A DNA stretch of 64,000 nucleotides from Ananas comosus (GCF_001540865.1 NC_033622.1:7824584-7888583); one strand, 5' to 3'. Positions 11,015 through 23,730 are shown, counted from the stretch's first letter. The notes: generated from the letters alone by a model not told the origin. Numbers and translations are program-made.

Positions 11015-12812
11015 TGTTAGAAAATTTTGCATACGGTAAAATCGCACGAAAAAAGAAATCAAACAAATTTGATTTTTAAAAACTCTTGAGCTAGACCTGA
11101 TCTCAAGAATCACGCAATTAGGATACCTCATATTCTTTAAGATTAAAGGAAAAAAGCAAGATCCAATCCTTACCTTTGCGCGAATAGATCTTTACCTCAA
11201 TTTGATGATCGTGAAATTAGGTTCTCTTGAACCCGCCTACGCGTTCGGCTTTTATAGGTATCCACACAAAATTGGTGATTTGATCGATGTCCTCACCGGA
11301 GTGCAAACTCGCTTGCAAAGGACGTCTTCGTACTAGAAGATGGAAGAAGATGGAAGAGAGAAGAGAAGAAAGATGATGGTTAGGGTTTTCTAAAAACTCC
11401 CGTATCTTATATAGAGGAATATAATCCTCTTTTTAATAATATAATAACCATTAAAGATAAGTACAAATCTAGATTTAAATTTATCATTTTCTTAATTGGT
11501 TAGATCGATTAAATCCTAATTTGATTCAACTTGAACTTTATCTTAATTTGATCATATCAAATTAATAATGCAATATTTACACATAAGTCCTCTAATAATT
11601 TACTAACTATTAGTAAGTCCTCTCTTGTAACATTTATACTTTAATAAAACTAATTTGTAATAATTACAAATTAGTCCAATTATCAACATATTGACAATTA
11701 GGTCCTCCGGCAATTTAAAAATCACGATTTAGCTATCCGATCAATCACAACCTCTTATGTATGTGGCCATATAGCTTCTATTTTATCTGGTAGTGAGATG
11801 TATTTTGGTCACTATCAACAATATCACTGAAACTCATTTTAGTGGATCGGAACAATTCCAACTCAGCCCAATGAGAATTATCGTCCATCTAAATAATTCT
11901 CATGAGTCTCACAATCCACCAGTGACATCTAGCAGTATGTGGTGGCATTCTAGTAGAATGGAATACTGAACCTCTTGGTGTAGTTACCGTGTAATACGGT
12001 CCTTCTATCATGAGTCTCGACTAGACGGAGGTCATGGAATAAATCGTCAAACCCCATCATCTGTCATATGTTAAATTTATTCGATTCGAGTTTCTAATAT
12101 TGAAAACTCTTTTCCGGTATTAACTCTGCCTTGACTAAGGTCTTCTAAACTTGGTCTCAGAAATCATATAGGACTAACACCCCTATCTACCAAGGGAGAT
12201 AGATTCCATATAAGTGCACACCCTATTCCTTGAATGAATCTATTGCAGCCAGCATGCACTGCAAGGACCCGAATGGCTAGGGACCAAGTGTAGTATGTAC
12301 AGTCAAACTACAGTAACCTCATTGTGAATGGTCGAGGCACCGTAGGTCAAAGGACCAGTCACACTACTGCAACATTGAGTAAGTCACTAACAAGTAAGTA
12401 GACATCCAAGTGACTTATCGCGTTGTATCACGCTCGGTACCCTTGTTCTCTAACAATCGATCAACTACATATTCGCTTCAGTGTCTCCACACTGTCGACT
12501 CGAGACTCGTCTACCCAATAAGGGAAGCGACCTATGCACCAATCTTACCGGATCAATCACCGTACCCGTGATGATCCATCGATCGGGAGCATTTAGGAAT
12601 TAACCACTAATGACACATGTCTCAAATTCTCAACTCTTGAGAACGTATGCCATCATCTTATTAATTTATTGGACGATTCATGGACACATACATAATATGA
12701 ATGGGAATAAGAACCCAAATTTATTCATAATATTTTAAAGTCAAATACAAATTTATATTCTATAAAGATTACATGTGTCGGCCTGGTTGGCTTCTAGGGC
12801 ATACATTTAACA
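11015..12812 (-). mobile_element. Solo LTR, copia-type, 1798 bp, perfect GTAAC target duplication
   Basis: The block begins TGTTAGAA and ends TTTAACA. It is flanked on both sides by GTAAC (11010-11014 and 12813-12817). There is no internal region, no second LTR and no coding sequence, so this is a solo LTR left by recombination between two LTRs. Read on the minus strand it begins TGTTAAATGTATGCCC, like many plant copia LTRs, which sets the orientation. Confidence 0.8.
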
Positions 12813-12887
12813 GTAACCCCTCAGCCCGTGACTTTGATCTAGTCGCCAATTCATTATAATATATCCAAACAACTCACTGTTAAAAAA

Positions 12888-13035
12888 AGGCCTTTGGGGT
12901 AGTAAAAGCTAGGCTGAATACTCTGTAAGTCATATAAAAATGGATCCAAAATAAGCAACAATGCTACTAAATTTTATATACCAAGCACGCGAGGCTTGCC
13001 TAAGGCCAAACAAGGCATTATGAAGTTGGCATACT
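12888..13035 (+). repeat. Dispersed direct repeat, copy 2
   Basis: Partner of 10665-10813, same orientation. It ends where the TGTTAGGATT sequence of the next block starts. Confidence 0.75.
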
Positions 13036-13500
13036 GTTAGGATTATTCATCTATATTGGGACTTATCTAAAATATTGCTAATCCATATAGGATAAGAAAT
13101 AAAATATTGCTAATCCATATTGGGACTTATCTAAAATTTTGAATTTATACCATACATAAAATCTCTTTCATACCATATTAAAATAATGGCTAATTTGACA
13201 TTAAGCTCAAATCAAACCCAAAAGGTGAATTGGTTAACTTGACTTGGTTGACTGGCTCAAATCTGAAAAATTGTAAAGAAGTCCTCCAAATTATTGTTGT
13301 GGCACTTGCATCCAATTTGGTACAATTTGATCTTGCCCGGGCCAATTTGAACAATTTGATTGAATGGTTATAACCTTTGATCAATTCCGGTTCGGCTTGA
13401 GCCAGTTTAAATTCAACTACAATCTGAAATTGCTAAGTAGCAAATTAAATCCAAAATTTGTTTGTTATCATCAAAATTTATTATTGGATAAAATCTAACA
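13035..13500. mobile_element. Possible solo LTR or TRIM-like unit, about 466 bp
   Basis: Begins TGTTAGGATT and ends AATCTAACA, an inverted TGTTAG/CTAACA pair as in copia LTRs. A short unit (AAAATATTGCTAATCCATAT) is repeated in tandem inside. The flanking 5-mers (CATAC, ATATA) do not match, so a clean insertion is not shown. Confidence 0.3.
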
Positions 13501-13722
13501 ATATAGATATCAAATTTCAATATATCGAATTGAACTAAAAGAGGCTATTTGATGGAAATGAGTTTAGAACGAAAACCTAGCCTCTAGGGTTACTCTATCA
13601 TGTAATCTCGTGCTTCTGTATGTATTAGAGAACCCCAATAGCTTATTTATAGACTTTAGAATCAATTAGAGTATGATTAGAAGCTTAATTAGGAAATATT
13701 ACATTGGGTACCGGTACTCGGA
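13501..13722 (-). mobile_element. Copia LTR fragment, minus strand, with ACCGGT motif
   Basis: Read on the minus strand it matches the promoter part of the LTR at 52334-53391: a GTACCGGTAC motif, then AAAGTCTATAAATAAGCTAT, then a similar leader. It is truncated on both sides, and on the right it is cut by the gypsy LTR that starts at 13723. Confidence 0.6.
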
Positions 13723-14791
13723 TGTCACGCCCCGGGACCCGGCGGAAGCCCACCCAGTGTATGTTCAGACCCGCCATATGCCTACAACATATAAGACGTC
13801 TACAACAAAGCGATAAATAAACATAAGTGAACAAGCATCTAGAGATATCAAAGCATGAATACAACTAGAATTCTAATAACACGTAGGATATAAAGGCTAA
13901 ACATCTATCATAAAACATAACATGATTACATACAACTGAAATCCATAAACAAGGTACTAGATACAAAAGTGGTGGTCTCTACACATAGGGTACAAAATCT
14001 CTCTCTCTCTCTCTAACAAAAACCAAAAAGAGAAATGACCACCTAGAGCAATCACCAACTGTCTAGCTAGAGGCAACTCCTTTGTCACGTCCCTAGCCTC
14101 TCCCGGCGTGGAAGGCTCTGTAACAAAAATAACAACACAGAGGGTGTGATAACTATTAATCAATAGTTCCCAGTAGGTAAGCCGCCGACCTCAGCGAAAT
14201 ATACTACTAGGTTATAGAGGCAAAAGTAGTAAAAGAAAATTGAAATAAACAACATGTATAATTAACAATTATAATTTTGCAAAGCTTCTATGCCTCAAAT
14301 AAGCATGATGTCATCAAGTGGTACTACTATTCTATCATGAATGAGTATATCCAATGAGTATACTATTATGTTCTAAACATGTCCAACAAGTATGCTACAT
14401 GCACTAAGCATGTCTATCAATTATACTAATATGCAACAAGCATGTCAAACAAGTATACTAATATGTCCAACCAATACCTACTATCAAGTAGTAATTGTCA
14501 CTTATTTGCTTAAATGTCATTTTTCATTTCTAATTAAGGACCTACATAAATGTAGTCCGGCTTGTGCCGCCTAATTACCCATGGTAGTCCAACATTCCCA
14601 CTCTAGGAATGAGCCTATCCCACCCGGCCCAGTAGACACCCAAATCTCGCACGAGCGAGCATATGTCGCGTAGGCCAACTCCGGAGTGCCGGCTTGTGGG
14701 AAGAGACCCTCACAAGCATGTGCGAATGAGCACAAATGGCAAGCAAGTATGATCATCATCTCAAGTATACGATCATCATGTCTCAATATGG
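13723..14791 (-). mobile_element. Gypsy (chromovirus-type) LTR fragment, minus strand
   Basis: The left edge TGTCACGCCC is the reversed end of a gypsy LTR of the kind at 20954-23722. Shared landmarks follow in the reversed order: a CTCTACACATAGG block, a GGAAGGCTCTGT block, an AGTTCCCAGTAGGTAAGCC block and a GAGTGCCGGCTTGTGGGA block. It is cut at 14792 by an LTR fragment of another family. Confidence 0.7.
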
Positions 14792-14990
14792 TGTTGGTAG
14801 CTGAATTTCTGGATCCTTGACCCAGTCAAAGATCCTCCTCGGGTAGCGCATCGGGGTGAGGAACGGCTGCGGATAGTGACCCTCGAAGTTTGCGCCCTTC
14901 GACAGATCAAGCGATTCGGCTGATGAGGGATCGAGCCAGCCGGGTTCGAAAACCTTTACAGTAAATTCGGTTCGGCTGGAATGAGTCGAA
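14792..14990 (-). mobile_element. LTR fragment of the gag-only element family, minus strand
   Basis: Reads as the reverse complement of the end of the 744-bp LTRs, including TCGACAGATCAAGCGATTCG and CAGCCGGGTTCGAAAACC. About 200 bp remain before it is cut by a copia LTR at 14991. Confidence 0.7.
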
Positions 14991-16200
14991 TGAAAGATAT
15001 GGATCCCGAGGATCTAAAAAGTAAAGAACACCTAGAGGGGGGTGAATAGGTGTAAAACGACAAAAACACAAACTCTCAATACAAATAAAAAGAGATAGCG
15101 GAAAATAAAACAGCACACCAAGAATTTAACGTGGGAAAAACCCAATCAGCAGTGAAAAACCCACGGGACCGATCACGCGAAGAAAATCCACTAAGAAAAC
15201 TTGAATACAAGTGATTTTAACCAAAATACATGACTCAATTTACCGAATTCCCGTTGTTGATGGTCTTCGCTGGTCCTTGATCGATAGAAATCCACCAATC
15301 GACCTCGCCGCAACTCCTTGCTATGTCAACGCCTCAACTCCTTGAAGCGTCCACCGAATCCTCGGCTTCACGCGAGATCCACGCGCTGAACCTCCTTCCG
15401 GAGCTTGTAGAATCGAAGATTTGTGGTGATTAAGCCTTAGAATCCCATAAGCAATGAGGGTTCACCTTCTAATCAAACATCTACTTGATTCTCGAATAAG
15501 ATCTCGAGTAAAAATCGAAGAATCAAGTCGATCGTTGATTATATGAAACTTGTTATGAGAATAGAATCATAAGAACGGGAAAACAAGTTTCTAGGGTTTT
15601 AGATCAGTAGAAATTCAAAGCCTTAACCCATATGACGACCCCCATGGCTTATTTATATGTTTAGAAGACTTAGAAGTAGACTAGGATTGCAAAAAGTCTA
15701 TTTTAAAAACTTGTGTCGTCCTCAGGGACCGGTCCTCTCTAGGAGACCGGTCTTTGAGAGACCGGTCTCTCGAGTGAGAGACCAGTCCCTCACTGCGTGA
15801 CAGAAAACACAACGTTCGGGAATCGGTCTCTCATGCCAGAGACCGGTCCCTCGCTGCGTGACAGAAAATCCCATGTTCGGGAACCGGTCTCCCTTTCCAG
15901 AGACCGGCTGCCTCAACATCCCACGCAGTGAGGACCTTCGGGGACCGGTCTCTCAACTCGGGGACCGGTCCCAGAACACTGAAAAGTTCAGTTTAAGCAT
16001 CATAATGCAATCTAAGTCTTCTGAACTTATTACAATTAAATATCTTCACAACAAATGATCTATTCTTCATACCTGAGGTGCCGAGCTCTCCAAATGAGTC
16101 TTTGTTTTTCAATTTGAATCTTTTCTTCAAAGTTCCGCGATCAACTCTTCAAGATTCCATTCGACTTTACAAAATCCGCCAACCTAGAAAATCCTTAACA
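14991..16200 (-). repeat. Copia 3' LTR, minus strand, 1210 bp, with ACCGGT array
   Basis: On the minus strand it begins TGTTAAGGATTTTCTAGGTT at 16200 and ends ATATCTTTCA at 14991, like both LTRs of the copia element at 31788-43067. It contains an array of GAGACCGGTCTC-like motifs (about 15725-15975) upstream of a TATA-like element (about 15651-15660). On the minus strand it lies downstream of accessory ORF copy 1, in the 3' LTR position. No matching target duplication was found around 14991-19504. Confidence 0.75.
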
Positions 16201-16680
16201 ATCTCCCCCTTTGGCGATTTCGTGACAAAATATATTACAATGCTCGTACACAACTCAGAAACAATAAAAAGAAGATCATCGCAATCACCAAACGACAATC
16301 TCCTGCATGATCGATCCAATAAAAGAAAAATTACACTTTGCTCACATTCCTAAAACAAACTCTATGAGTTAAACATGGAGTCTTGAAGTCTTGAACATTC
16401 CTGCAAAAACATTCTTAAAACACAATCCAGATTCAACACTACTTATCATATCAAAAGATCAAACATAACGTCAAAGCAATAGTCATAGTTCAAGACACAT
16501 CAACAGTCATAGTTCATCTAAGTTATAGTCAAGCATCTAAGCAAACATTTAATCTAAATTTACATAACTAAGTAAAACACCAAAACATGACATGAGCATC
16601 ATGGGCATCATCATCATCATGAGCACTCCCCCTTTTTGTCAGAAAGCGCCAAAATGAGAAAAGGAGGAACCCCGCACCAC
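16201..16680 (-). other. 3' untranslated spacer and polypurine tract of the copia derivative
   Basis: Read on the minus strand this runs from the stop of accessory ORF copy 1 to a tract of the form GCCAAAGGGGGAGATT next to the LTR start. That is the normal polypurine tract for plus-strand priming. The equivalent spacer is present at 41326-41812 and 51807-52333. Confidence 0.65.
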
Positions 16681-18080
16681 TCAGTCGGAGTCGTCACCCT
16701 GCGGAGGAAGATCTGAGCTACAACAACCCAATTTATCAAAGATTGCTTTCATTAACCGTTTAATCTTGCTCACATCCTTCCTTATCTGAGCCTGATCCGC
16801 AGACAGTTTCTGAAGCTCTTCAGAAAAACGCTGTTGCTCACGATACACAGATAAAACCGAGACATCCTCTTCAGAAATATCCATAGAAGGACGTGAAGAA
16901 GTAGGAGCAGCAGGAGGTGGAGCAGCAGGAGGTGAAGCAACTCGCTGAGATGGAGTTTTAAGCTGCACAGAGGACTTCGCAAACGTCCTTTCATTGATCC
17001 GTCCTAAGCTATGCTCATAGGATGCACAACGAATATCCACCTCATTGAGTCGCAGAATCCTCATGATAATCAACGAAAATGGTAACCTTTCATTCTGCCC
17101 AGAAGTCTTGATGTCCTTTGCCATCCTACGTCAGATCAAAAACGGAATGTTCATGTTGATATTCTTGGTTTTACAATGTCCGGCCTACCCAACAAATACA
17201 TGTAAAGGATGCGATCCCATCTCAAAATCTTCGTGTTTGCAAGAGGCAAAATGTTATAGCAAACCACGAAGTTTAAAAACCTGTATTCCTTCTTGAAATC
17301 CTTAGACAGTACCATATTCCCGTTTGATTCTGTACCCGGCATGCAAATAGAATTCACAATACGATTCCAATCCCGAAGCGAGTCAAAACCGGCCTGCAGA
17401 TACTCAACTCCCTCAGTACGTGCTTCCATCCCCAGCACAGATGCTATCGTATCGGGAGTGATAGTCAACTCAACTCCACGTACGGAAGTGGTGAATAAGT
17501 ACGGGCCGCCGTTAGAGTCACTTAAATGACCTGCCCTCATGTAAAATTCTCTGATCAGCTCCAAACAAAAACCAGTCTGCTCCGGAAAATCGCAAATCTA
17601 ATGTAGATTTCCTTTTTCAAATAGATCTTGAAATCCCGGCACACATTCAATGATACTAGCAACTCCAACATCTCGCTCACCAATACAGTGCTTTGATGAG
17701 TACATTGACCTACGACCAGAAGGAACATCCTGCACACTGAGACGAGGAGGCTCAGAACTTGTCTCTCTGATCTCAAAACCCCTAGACTTCCTCCGACCTG
17801 CATATTCAGTCGCCTTTTCTTTTCCTTTGTCCAGTGCTTTTCCTTTTCCTTTATCAACTGCCTTTCCTTTGCCTTTCCTTTTGTCCTTATCCTTAGTTAG
17901 AACCTCTGGAGTAAATGCCTCCTAATCTGGCTCATCCTCAGATTCTTCGCCTGGAGCATATTCGCTACTTTCATCTTCCGGTTGTTGCTCAACCGGTCGC
18001 TTAGCCGAGGAGCGTTGACGTTTGATACCGCGACCATCCCCGGCCATAAGAACCACAAGAACAAGTAGCCACGAGTACAT
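16681..18080 (-). pseudogene. Copia accessory ORF, copy 1 (degenerate)
   Basis: A protein of about 460 codons between pol and the 3' LTR in SIRE-like copia elements. From the ATG at 18080 the N-terminus is hydrophobic (MYSWLLVLVVLMAG), then basic, then acidic with a Lys/Gly-rich stretch. The central domain follows (FCLELIREFYMRAGHL, a VRGVELTITPDTIASVLGM block, LRWDRILYMYLLG). After it comes a Pro/Ala/Ser-rich linker and a heptad-like C-terminus ending in DKLGCC and an acidic tail. Several stops and frame changes split it into 18152-17922, 17564-17151 and 17124-16681. The VRG...IASVLGM block resembles the Pfam 'putative plant transposon protein' family; this is from memory and unchecked. Function unknown; an envelope-like role, as proposed for SIRE ORFs, is possible. 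Confidence 0.65.
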
Positions 18081-18990
18081 TTTCGAAGAAACCCCTGTTA
18101 AACACAATGATTTATACAGATGAAACCTAGAGGAAGGTTCTACACCTATCAATTTAGCCCCAAAGACTACAAATCAAAAACCCCCAAAAGAAACCCTAAT
18201 TTCACAAACTAGGTTTCATCTCTAAAAATCGCAAAACGTGATTTAAAAAGAAGATCAAAGCTACTAACCTCTTAACAAGCTCTAAACCAAGCTAGGAATG
18301 AGCTAGGGTTGCAGATCTTTCCTCCAAAAAGCTTCAAACACAACTCCAAGGCTTCTCCAATGGTGGGAAATCCAACATGAAGCAAAAGGAGCAAAGAGAG
18401 GAGATCAAACCAACCTAAAACCACAAGAAAAGAGAGAAAATCAAGGGAGAGGAGTTCTCACCTGAGGTCTCCATGGTTTAGGGCTCAAAAGAGCTCTCCA
18501 AGGGCTGTGGGGGTATATATAGAGATGTTACAATCTCAAAAAGACCTCTCAACTACGTGCAGACTGCTTTTGCACTGCGTACCGGTATGCGGGCTGGAGT
18601 GCCAGTACCCCGCAGCCGAGTGTGCCAAAACCGAGCCTCGGTCAAGTGAGGAAATACACTACGTACCGGTACCCTCGCGATGCAGTATCGGTACCAGGTC
18701 CAGTACCGTTACTCGGGCGATGCAGTACCGGTACTCTGCCTCGCAAAGCTCAACCCGAGAGCTCACCTCTCGGTCACGCGGCGCGGTTCTGGTACCCCTT
18801 CTCAGGTACCGGTACCCAGCACCCCAAAACCTACAGTTTGGAGGTTTTGGTGCTAAGTACCAACCCTCGCTCCTCAAGACGCGAGTAATGGGTCGGATCA
18901 CAGCCAACGACCATCAAGAATGCCAGGAATAGTTCAAATTACTATTCTAACACTAGAACCTTGTAATTTGCTAAAGTCCAATGTGTTACA
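18081..18990 (-). mobile_element. Gypsy LTR 5' part, minus strand, upstream of accessory ORF copy 1; includes leader intron
   Basis: On the minus strand it begins TGTAACACATTGGACTTTAG at 18990, matching the start of the LTR at 30490. ACCGGT-type motifs follow (about 18815-18584), then a TATATATA box (18521-18514) in a context like that of the LTR at 43287-45758. A possible splice donor CAG|GTGAG lies at 18462/18461 and a possible acceptor TTTAACAG ends at 18095, just before the ORF's ATG at 18080. The exact border between gypsy LTR and copia leader could not be placed. Confidence 0.5.
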
Positions 18991-19504
18991 TGGGATGTGG
19001 GTACCAGTACACCAGGATGAAACAGAAATTTCCTGTGGTTCAGTACCGGTACGCGACCGATGTAGTATCGGTACTCGGCCGATGTAGTACCGGTACTCGG
19101 TCTTGGTACCGGTACACAATGTAATTCCCAGAATGTTACGCTTCGGGTTTTGAGATACCAAATGTGGGGTACCGGTACTCAATATAAAAACTAGATTTTT
19201 CAATCTGGTTTTGAGGAACTGGAAACTAGTACCGGTACACAAAATAAAATATTGTTATATTCAATTTAAAAGTTCCAAAAATCACTTCTAATCCATATAT
19301 CATTGATTTATATGATTCTAACGTCATAAATAGATATGAATCATCATAAAGGCATTTAAAAACTTACTTGAGTATCGTTATTCATCGAGTGAGATGTTTT
19401 CGAGTTCTTCGGAATCTCGGATTCTTTGATCTTTGACAACACGAACCGAGCCCTTCAAGACTCCGACTCAAATCACGAAAGTTGTCAATACAAAATCCCT
19501 AACA
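18991..19504 (-). repeat. Copia LTR 5' part, minus strand, GTACCGGTAC subfamily
   Basis: Begins TGTTAGGGATTTTG on the minus strand at 19504. It carries several GTACCGGTAC motifs (about 19236-19004) and is interrupted at 18990 by the gypsy LTR start. It differs from the LTR at 14991-16200, so the two probably do not belong to one simple element. Confidence 0.6.
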
Positions 19505-20063
19505 CATCATGTCTAAAACATGGTATGTCACTAGTGACCTAGAGGTCGGATATTGTGTCACAATGTTAAATTCTAGTTATTCCATTAATTCAAGTGCAAC
19601 AAGGTTAAGTTCATACTTTATTACTATCTTTCTATATGTCATATGTAACTTGTCTACAACAAGTATATTATACATCATGCAAGTTGATTCCACTAAATCA
19701 TATAAGGTCTAAAAGACACCTCTTTTCATCATCCCTAGCGTGCTTTCTATTGTGGCATAAAGGGGAAAACACTAATGTATACTATTTAGAATGCAAGTCT
19801 ACATTTCATAACTCTACTACATAGAAGGTACAAACTTTTACATGTAACATATATATTTCATGCATTCAAAAATTTCATTATGCTATATCTAACATGAATA
19901 TGCATAAATTCAAGTTTTTTAAACATTAAGGAAGACATAGAGGGATTTCACCCATTTCGGTGAGGTCAAACTCATCGGATGCCCCTCGAACTCTTTCGTT
20001 TTCTCGAACAAAATTGTCCTCGAGAATCCTAGCACCCTAACAAAAAATCTAAGAGGGTTAGAA
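19505..20063 (-). mobile_element. Gypsy LTR middle fragment, minus strand
   Basis: Resembles 30345-30489 and, reversed, the part of the LTR at 30490 around CCATACCGAAATGGGTGAA. It may continue the LTR interrupted at 14791, but no target duplication proves it. No coding content. Confidence 0.5.
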
Positions 20064-20953
20064 TGTCACGCCCTGGGACCCAGCAGAAGCACGCCCGGTG
20101 TGTGTCCAGACTCGCCATGTGCCTATAACATATAAGGCATCTACAACAATAGTACAAAGGGGCAAAATATATAAAACATCTATTAGGTTATCACAGCATA
20201 CAACAACTAAATTCTGATGACAAGTAGAATATCAAAGAACTAATCCACTAATGTAAAGCATAAAGTAGTACATCAATAGGATCTCAAATACAAGTGCTAA
20301 ATATACCAAAAAAAAATGGTGGTCTCTACACATAGGTACAAAAGCTCTCATCCTCTCCAAATAAAGCAAAAAGAGAGATGAACCACCTAGCAGCAAATCT
20401 CCTCACTAACTAGCTAGTGGCGACACCCTTACCGCGGTCCCTAGCCTCACCCAGTGTGGAAGGCTCTGTAAAAACAACAAAACAGGGGGGCGTGAGAACT
20501 ATTAATCAATAGTTCCTAGTGGGTTAGCTGCCGACCTCAGCGAAATACACCACTAGGTTATGGAGGGATCAGTAGCATGTTCAACTTTTAAATGAAAAGA
20601 ACAATATGTATATTAAACATGATATAAACTTACTAAACTACTATGCCTCTACTTAGCATGAAGATCTATAAGTATATGAGCTATTCTAACATGAATGAGC
20701 ATGTATATAAATAGCATAATGTCCACAAGTACAACTTGTAGAATGTCAACATTTACTAATTAGTCTAATGTCCATATTGCATTTTAGTTCAATATTGTTC
20801 CAATCATATAGAACCTACATAAGGTACTCTGGCTTGCGCCGTGCCTAATGGCCCCGTGGTAGTCAACATTCCTACCCTAGAAATGAGCCTTTCCTACGAC
20901 ATCCTATTTCGGCGCCCAATCCGGCACGGGCGAGCATACGTGATGGCTATTTC
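20064..20953 (-). mobile_element. Gypsy LTR fragment, minus strand, cut by the next gypsy element
   Basis: The left edge TGTCACGCCC is followed by the same landmark series as 13723-14791 (GGAAGGCTCTGT, AGTTCCTAGTGGG, GCCGTGCCTAATGGCCCCG). It stops at 20953, where the plus-strand gypsy LTR begins. Confidence 0.7.
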
Positions 20954-23722
20954 TGTAATACACTGAATTTTTGCAAATTGCGAAATTCGAGTGTGAGGAA
21001 TGATATGTGGAACCCTCCCACATGTTCATAAGGGTTTAAAGATGTTTACACATAAGTTTGAGAGTGATCGGAATGTCGGAAACAAGAAAGTGCATTGAAC
21101 CGGCAAAAATTAGCTTTTTCTGCTTGCTGTACCGGTACAGCCATTAGCTTGTACCGGTACACAATGCAGAAACGTGGCAGCTTGGGTATTTCGGTAATTT
21201 CACATCTTGATACCTATCTACTTGACCCAGCTCGACCCCAGGAGCTCTGTGGATGTTGCTGGAGACCAGAGAAAGCCTCTACCATCTTCTTCTCTCTCTC
21301 TCTCTAAGATTTTTCTCTCTCTACAAAGAAGTCGCCGTTTTGCACCGTTGTCGTCGCCGAGCTCGCCCTTCGCTGTTTGGGAGTGTTGCTGAGCCTTCGT
21401 GGACGTGTGAGAGAGTATTTTGGACGGGTTTCCGCAGCTCTGGACCAGTTGTTCACTGGTTGGAAGCTTAATAGAGGTAATCGACTCATCTATTCCATTA
21501 TCGACGTTCTATTAGTCGAATCGAGTATTGATTTCAAGATTTTGTTCCCTGCTGTTTTAACCTGAGATTTCAGCATGTGAAAATGAGTTAACTAGCTGTG
21601 AATGAACCCCCTTAGATCAGGGATAAGCTATGTTGAAGCTTAGTAGCAATAATTAGTTCATTATGAAGCTAATTTGGAATTAAACGCGAGTTATTGCCGC
21701 TACTTGATGCAGTTTGGGATTACTTCTTCGCAGCAGGTTTCCGATATTATTTGAGCTTATTCGGTGACTTGGGAGGTTGGTTCGGAAGGTGTTCTAACTT
21801 GAGGTACGCTAGAATTTCAGTTCTAAAACTGATTTAGTAGGAATTCGATTATAAAAGCTTGTATGTGAGCATTTTGGTGTCGTTTCGGTATTGTTCGCAG
21901 TGAAGGGGCATTTGACCCTTGGACCGCCTTCGATTGGCTTCGGAAGGCCTTTTGGGAAGCTTAACGTAAGGTATTGAACTGAACCAAACAGGGAATTGAG
22001 CTTCCACTTTGTATTTATCGAGATTTTGGCCGAAAGTAGACTTTAAGTGATCGTTTCAATGCAACTCTTGTGTTTCATTTTCAGCAGGGTTGAGGCCCAA
22101 AGGAGCTGACCTTGGAACTTCTTTTGAACTGATTTGAGCTTAGTACTAGGTGGGTTTGACCTAACCAGAGCAAGTGAAGTTCCCCTATGTTCTATATGTG
22201 ACTATAGAATCGATAGTCGGAATCGATAAAGTGGTGAATACTTGCGATTACTGAGGACGGTGAAATACTTGGAACATGTTATTATAGACATTTGATGTAG
22301 TTGAAATAGAACCTTTATGAAGTAAAGAGCATCTATGCATAAAAATATTCTTGCATCAGAGTATTCTTGTTTAGTTCAGTAGAACAACCAAGAGATAAAT
22401 TTATAATGCTTCTATGCTTCTATAAAGTAGAGAGACTACATACATAACAGTATTTATGATCATGTCTAATGTTGTAGAATGACTGAGAAACAAGTGTAGG
22501 ATGCACTTATAAAGTAGAGAACAATGACATTCTTTTGACTCTAAAGTAGAGAATCATGACATGCTTTGGGACTATGTTGGTAGTGCCATGATAGTGAAAA
22601 GATTCTAATGCCTGTAAATTAGCATTACTCTTGCATGCTTACTAAACTAGTGGATTCTAGTTGTTGTTCATATTTGTTATATTGAAATTCCGATCGAGGA
22701 TCGAGACTGAGAAAATTGCAAATGAAAACATGACAATTGAGACATGTTGGACTGTGGACCTTGCTTGCTTGCCATTGTGCTCATTCGCACACGCTTGTGA
22801 GGGTAGCTCCCTACAAGCCGGCACTCCGGAGTTGGCCTACGCGACAGTTGCTCGCCCGTGCGGGATTGGGTGCCGAAGTGGATTGCCGTGGGGAGTGTAT
22901 ACTACCACGGGGCCATTAGGCGCGGCGCAAGCTGGACTACCTTGAGTAGATCCCTGTGAATGAAAGTAAAACTCTATTGATGTGAAAGTACTAAATGACA
23001 AAGGACAGTAATGAATGCTTACTAGTTACAGTGTACAGTAGTACTTACACATTTATGCTTATGTTTGTGCTTATAGTAGTTGCCATGCTTCTACCATTCA
23101 GTTGATTCATTACTGTTGAGATTATGATTACATGTTGCTTACATGTTCATTAATTGTTAGCATTGAAAATATATCATGCAAATTACTGCTTTTATTTCCA
23201 TTTAGTACATCATGAGCCTAGTGGTGTAATTCGCCGAGGCTGGCGGCTTACCCACTGGGAACTATTGTTAATAGTTCTCACGCCCTTTTGGTGGTTGTTT
23301 TTACAGAGCCTGTTACAGGAGAGGCTAGGGATCGTGGCAAGGGAGTCGCGCCTAGCTAGGGACTACTAGGAGCGTGCTAGTCGATCACCTTGTTACTCGG
23401 GCTACGGCCGAGGGTGATGTCCCTATGTATAGAGAGACCACCGTTGTACCTATTCTTTTTGGATACCCTGTATATGTATATGTGTTATTGGAATCAGAAT
23501 TTATAGTTGTGATACTTTCATCTTTTAGTTGAGTTTTGGATTGTACACTCTTTGCCCTTTTGCTGATAGTATATCGACTTATACTTTGCTCTGATATCAG
23601 GATAGGACTTTCTTTGTTTTACTTCCTATCGACTTGTTGCTTGTAGACGCCTTATATACTGCAGGTGTATGGCGGGTCTGTGCACGTGCCGGATATGCTT
23701 CCGCTGGTACCCGGGCGTGACA
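20954..23722 (+). repeat. 5' LTR of the gypsy element, 2769 bp
   Basis: Starts TGTAATACACTGAA and ends GGGCGTGACA, next to a tRNA-Met primer site. Two GTACCGGTAC-type motifs lie at about 21128-21165, upstream of a CT-rich leader. Reversed copies of its middle and end recur at 13723, 20064 and 28257. Confidence 0.8.
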
Positions 23723-23730
23723 GATTATAG

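Noticed and set aside
13035..13500. A certain solo LTR
   Set aside because: The TGTTAG/CTAACA ends fit, but the flanking 5-mers do not match, so it is listed only with low confidence.
14991..19504. A single complete minus-strand copia element
   Set aside because: The LTR starts at 16200 and 19504 belong to different subfamilies, the flanks (TCGAA, CATCA) do not match, and a gypsy LTR lies inside.
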